In this document: positions 62,264 to 64,000 of the stretch, one piece after another
Position numbering within the stretch: the first letter of the stretch is position 1
How the letters are laid out: each line of letters starts with the position of its first letter
NCBI RefSeq assembly: GCF_009932355.1
Contig: NZ_LEKU01000023.1
Coordinates: forward strand, 27,953 to 91,952
Direction of reading: 5' to 3'
From: Riemerella anatipestifer_E
GTDB lineage: Bacteria > Bacteroidota > Bacteroidia > Flavobacteriales > Weeksellaceae
DNA length: 64,000 nucleotides
The notes under the pieces: model-generated
Databases searched by the model: none
Told to the model about the DNA's origin: nothing
The model's input: only the letters and a program-made list of their open reading frames with translations
Position numbers and translations under genes: made by a program

Positions 62264-62926
62264 TTAATAACTTCCTCCAATTACAAACCATGTGGGTTGA
62301 TTATTATTTGTTGTATCTATTCCTGACATTAATATGTGTCCCTTACCAGATTCTAAATCTCCAATATTTTTAGGTTGATTTGTTCCCGAATACCCTACAC
62401 TATTATTATACTGGTTATTTACTGAAATGATTTTGCCTACATAATTTTTAGGATCTGGTAATCCTATTTGAGTTCCGCCCGTTTGTACTAAAGCAAATGT
62501 ATTAGGTTTTGCCCATTCAGTAGGGTTTATAGAAGTTACTATTCTAAGATCCCCAGTAATGGTATTTAAAGTAGCTCCATTAGAGTTTCCACCTACTTTT
62601 TGCCATTTACCATCGGTAAAATAGTAAAAGCCTTTGCCATTTACTTCAGAAATAGTAGTGCTGGCTTCAGCAGTGCCACTTTCTATATAAACCAAGGTAG
62701 ATTCTGCTACACCTGCCCCCATAGCTTTAGCTCTTTCGGTGGTAACATTTGGAATTAAAATCCCTTCTTTGGTGGTTCCAGTTTTATTAGCATCGGATAT
62801 TTGAATCTCCAAGGTGGCATTAGGAGTATTTGTATTGATACCCACTTTACCATCGTACTGTCCGTAGGCTACGAGACCTAAACCTAAAAAGGCTAATACA
62901 CTTAATTTGGTTGTTGTTGTTTTCAT
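62264..62926 (-). CDS. Secreted fibre-like surface protein, smaller
   Basis: A 220-residue exported protein with a signal peptide ending near LVAYGQ. The mature chain begins YDGKVGINTNTPNATLEI, the repeat start common in Bacteroidota fibre-like proteins, then GILIPNVTTERAKAMG and GKGFYYFTDGKWQKVGG. The C-terminal part (about 120-220) is rich in Asn/Thr/Gly and ends TWFVIGGSY, similar to a collar-like beta-sandwich. No catalytic motif. It lies 36 bases upstream of the larger fibre-like gene on the same strand, so the two probably form an operon. A 22-bp repeat array lies in front of it. Confidence 0.7.
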   Translation of the reverse strand: MKTTTTKLSVLAFLGLGLVAYGQYDGKVGINTNTPNATLEIQISDANKTGTTKEGILIPNVTTERAKAMGAGVAESTLVYIESGTAEASTTISEVNGKGFYYFTDGKWQKVGGNSNGATLNTITGDLRIVTSINPTEWAKPNTFALVQTGGTQIGLPDPKNYVGKIISVNNQYNNSVGYSGTNQPKNIGDLESGKGHILMSGIDTTNNNQPTWFVIGGSY

Positions 62927-62992
62927 AAAATTTAATTTTAAAATTGTTAAAGATCTTGTTTAATTTTTTCTTTGTTATTCTTTGGGTTAAAA

Positions 62993-63076
62993 ATTCCCTA
63001 GCGTGGCGTTTAGAATTTCCTAACTAGGGAATTAAGATTTCCTAGCTTGAGAATTACCATTCCCTAGCTAGGAAAT
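62993..63076. repeat. Four operator-like repeats at exact 22-bp spacing
   Basis: Copies of ATT(C/T)CCTA begin at 62993, 63015, 63037 and 63059, so the period is exactly 22 bases, about two helical turns. Units two and four extend to near-perfect inverted repeats: AATTTCCTA-AC-TAGGGAATT and ATTCCCTA-GC-TAGGAAAT, each with one mismatch per arm. Unit one keeps only the left arm and unit three has a degraded right arm. The array fills the gap between the HU-like gene stop and the fibre-like operon start. It looks like a set of protein-binding sites; no known regulator motif is recognised. Confidence 0.7.
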
Positions 63077-63089
63077 TTTTTGTGGGTGG

Positions 63090-63473
63090 CTAGGCTTTCT
63101 CAAACTTCAGCGTTTGTAGCATCTTTTTAAGGTCAGAACCTGGGGTAAACAGAACTTTTGTATTTCTAATCACTGTCGAAGTTACTTCTTCCTCTTTAGC
63201 TTTGCCCTCGCTGCTAAGGCTCACTCTCATACTACCGAGTTCGCCAAGTCTTACAATTCGTCCTTCTGAAAGTGAATTTTGCATCACATCTACGAGTGCA
63301 TAAAGCACCGCTCTAATGTCTGCTCCACTTACGGTAGAAATCTTCTCGATGTCTTTGGTAAGACCTTCTAGAGTTTTCTCTCCTTGATACACAGGCGATG
63401 CATAGAATTTTTTGTCGCCTCCGCCCGCCACACCTGGTTGGGCTTTCTGAATGGTTTTGTACTTAATTGACAT
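63090..63473 (-). CDS. HU-like DNA-binding protein with extended N-terminus
   Basis: A 127-residue protein of the histone-like (HU/IHF) family in its longer Bacteroidota form. An N-terminal extension (about residues 1-35, KYKTIQKAQPGVAGGGDKKF) precedes the HU fold with LTKDIEKISTVSGADIRAVLYALVDVM, referred to here as the helix pair near 37-65. The strand EGRIVRLGELGSMRVSL and the C-terminal RNTKVLFTPGSDLKKML follow. These proteins bend or package DNA. It stands alone with a long leader upstream and the 22-bp array downstream, next to two surface-protein genes. Confidence 0.85.
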   Translation of the reverse strand: MSIKYKTIQKAQPGVAGGGDKKFYASPVYQGEKTLEGLTKDIEKISTVSGADIRAVLYALVDVMQNSLSEGRIVRLGELGSMRVSLSSEGKAKEEEVTSTVIRNTKVLFTPGSDLKKMLQTLKFEKA

Positions 63474-63572
63474 AATCTATAATATTTAAAGGTTTAGATG
63501 TTAGACTTAAGGATTGAATTGAGATAATACTAAGTTCTAATATTTCACCTCTTACTTTCAATCCATAAAAAC

Positions 63573-63612
63573 GCCTTTCCCCTCTAAACACACACAAAAC
63601 GAGAGGAAAGGC
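63573..63612. repeat. Inverted repeat in the HU-like leader
   Basis: GCCTTTCCcCTCT (63573-63585) pairs with AGAGGAAAGGC (63602-63612) apart from the extra C and a flanking base, with a 16-base loop. There is no T tract after it on the minus strand, so it is more likely a leader structure than a terminator. Confidence 0.5.
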
Positions 63613-63831
63613 TAAAACAGAAAGAAAGCAAAAACTCCCTTTCTGAACACTAAAAGCACCCAACAAGAACGACCATGTTATGAGAAAAAATAATGATGCT
63701 TTTAATAGATATTGATGAAAACAAAATTTAGATTGAGCTAAACATGAAAAGCCACCAACGAAAGCTGGCGGAACGATGTTTTGTTGTAACGATAAAAGTT
63801 TAAATAATTTGACACATACCCACGAAACTAC

Positions 63832-63879
<48 letters not shown>

Positions 63880-63966
63880 ACACAATTATTTGGAACTACC
63901 AAATTTTTGTGTAAGTTTTTTTTACTTTTTTGTATGTTGTTGATATTGCGTTGCATAAAACTGGGA

Positions 63967-63998
63967 CAAATGTAGGCTCTTTTTTTTAAATATACAAA
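63967..63998 (-). promoter_or_regulatory. Consensus promoter upstream of the HU-like gene
   Basis: On the minus strand the sequence reads TTTG, 20 bases, TACATTTG. Both the -33 box (63995-63998) and the -7 box (63967-63974) match the Bacteroidota consensus at good spacing, making this the best complete promoter I saw in the window. Confidence 0.6.
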
Positions 63999-64000
63999 CT

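Noticed and set aside
63751..63790. Imperfect inverted repeat with GTT/AAC ends resembling an integron attC site
   Set aside because: No integrase, no cassette array and poor match to attC boxes.

Overview
The window is a low-GC, gene-dense chromosomal segment of a flavobacterium (phylum Bacteroidota, family Weeksellaceae or close). The evidence is the set of type IX secretion / gliding genes (porV, porU, gldJ, gldF, gldG), fused SecDF, a DbpA-tailed DEAD-box helicase, a GT117/DUF2723 membrane protein, recurrent Bacteroidota promoter elements of the form TAnnTTTG, and no Shine-Dalgarno pattern that I could see. Riemerella anatipestifer or a Chryseobacterium-clade relative is my best guess. 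I assign no species with certainty.

Layout. 1-1.5 kb: end of an aspartate aminotransferase gene, then ahpC with an OxyR-like site, a thioredoxin-like gene and a small DUF6952-like gene. 1.5-6 kb: DEAD-box helicase, a cell-envelope stress trio (YtxH protein, holin-like membrane protein, hypothetical) and a TPR protein. 6-11.5 kb: gyrA and gyrB arranged divergently around a DUF4286 gene, then a short ssb; GyrA carries Arg at position 83. 11.7-15 kb: duplicated-DUF1599 protein, DoxX-like protein, TerB-like protein, tpiA and a small lipoprotein. 15-24 kb: GT117 protein, tatC, kdsD, recQ and a GT4 glycosyltransferase. 24-35 kb: gldG-gldF-hemJ-like-SAM adenosyltransferase operon, porV-porU, gldJ. 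35-44.5 kb: murF, NUDIX, SRPBCC, lptC, an outer-membrane protein, holB, purN-purM, fabH and a fused pyrE-pyrF gene that looks like eukaryotic UMP synthase. 44.6-60.4 kb: an inactive M1-peptidase-like barrel protein, NlpE-like lipoprotein, HAD hydrolase, map, pheA, a universal stress protein, a K+/H+ antiporter, secDF, hemN, a sodium:solute symporter and a split transketolase. 60.5-64 kb is the most accessory-looking part: two secreted tail-fibre-like proteins, an array of four 22-bp-spaced operator-like repeats, an HU-like DNA-binding gene and its long leader with a (TG)22 microsatellite.

Most of the window is housekeeping: nucleotide synthesis (pyrEF, purM, purN), DNA topology and replication (gyrA, gyrB, holB, recQ, ssb), envelope building (murF, lptC, kdsD, fabH) and protein export (tatC, secDF, type IX genes). 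Points worth a second look are the GyrA Ser83Arg substitution, the microsatellite and 22-bp array around the HU-like gene, the human-like UMP synthase fusion, and four genes whose -7 element ends exactly five bases before the start codon, predicting leaderless mRNAs. I saw no tRNA, rRNA, insertion sequence, prophage or CRISPR array.
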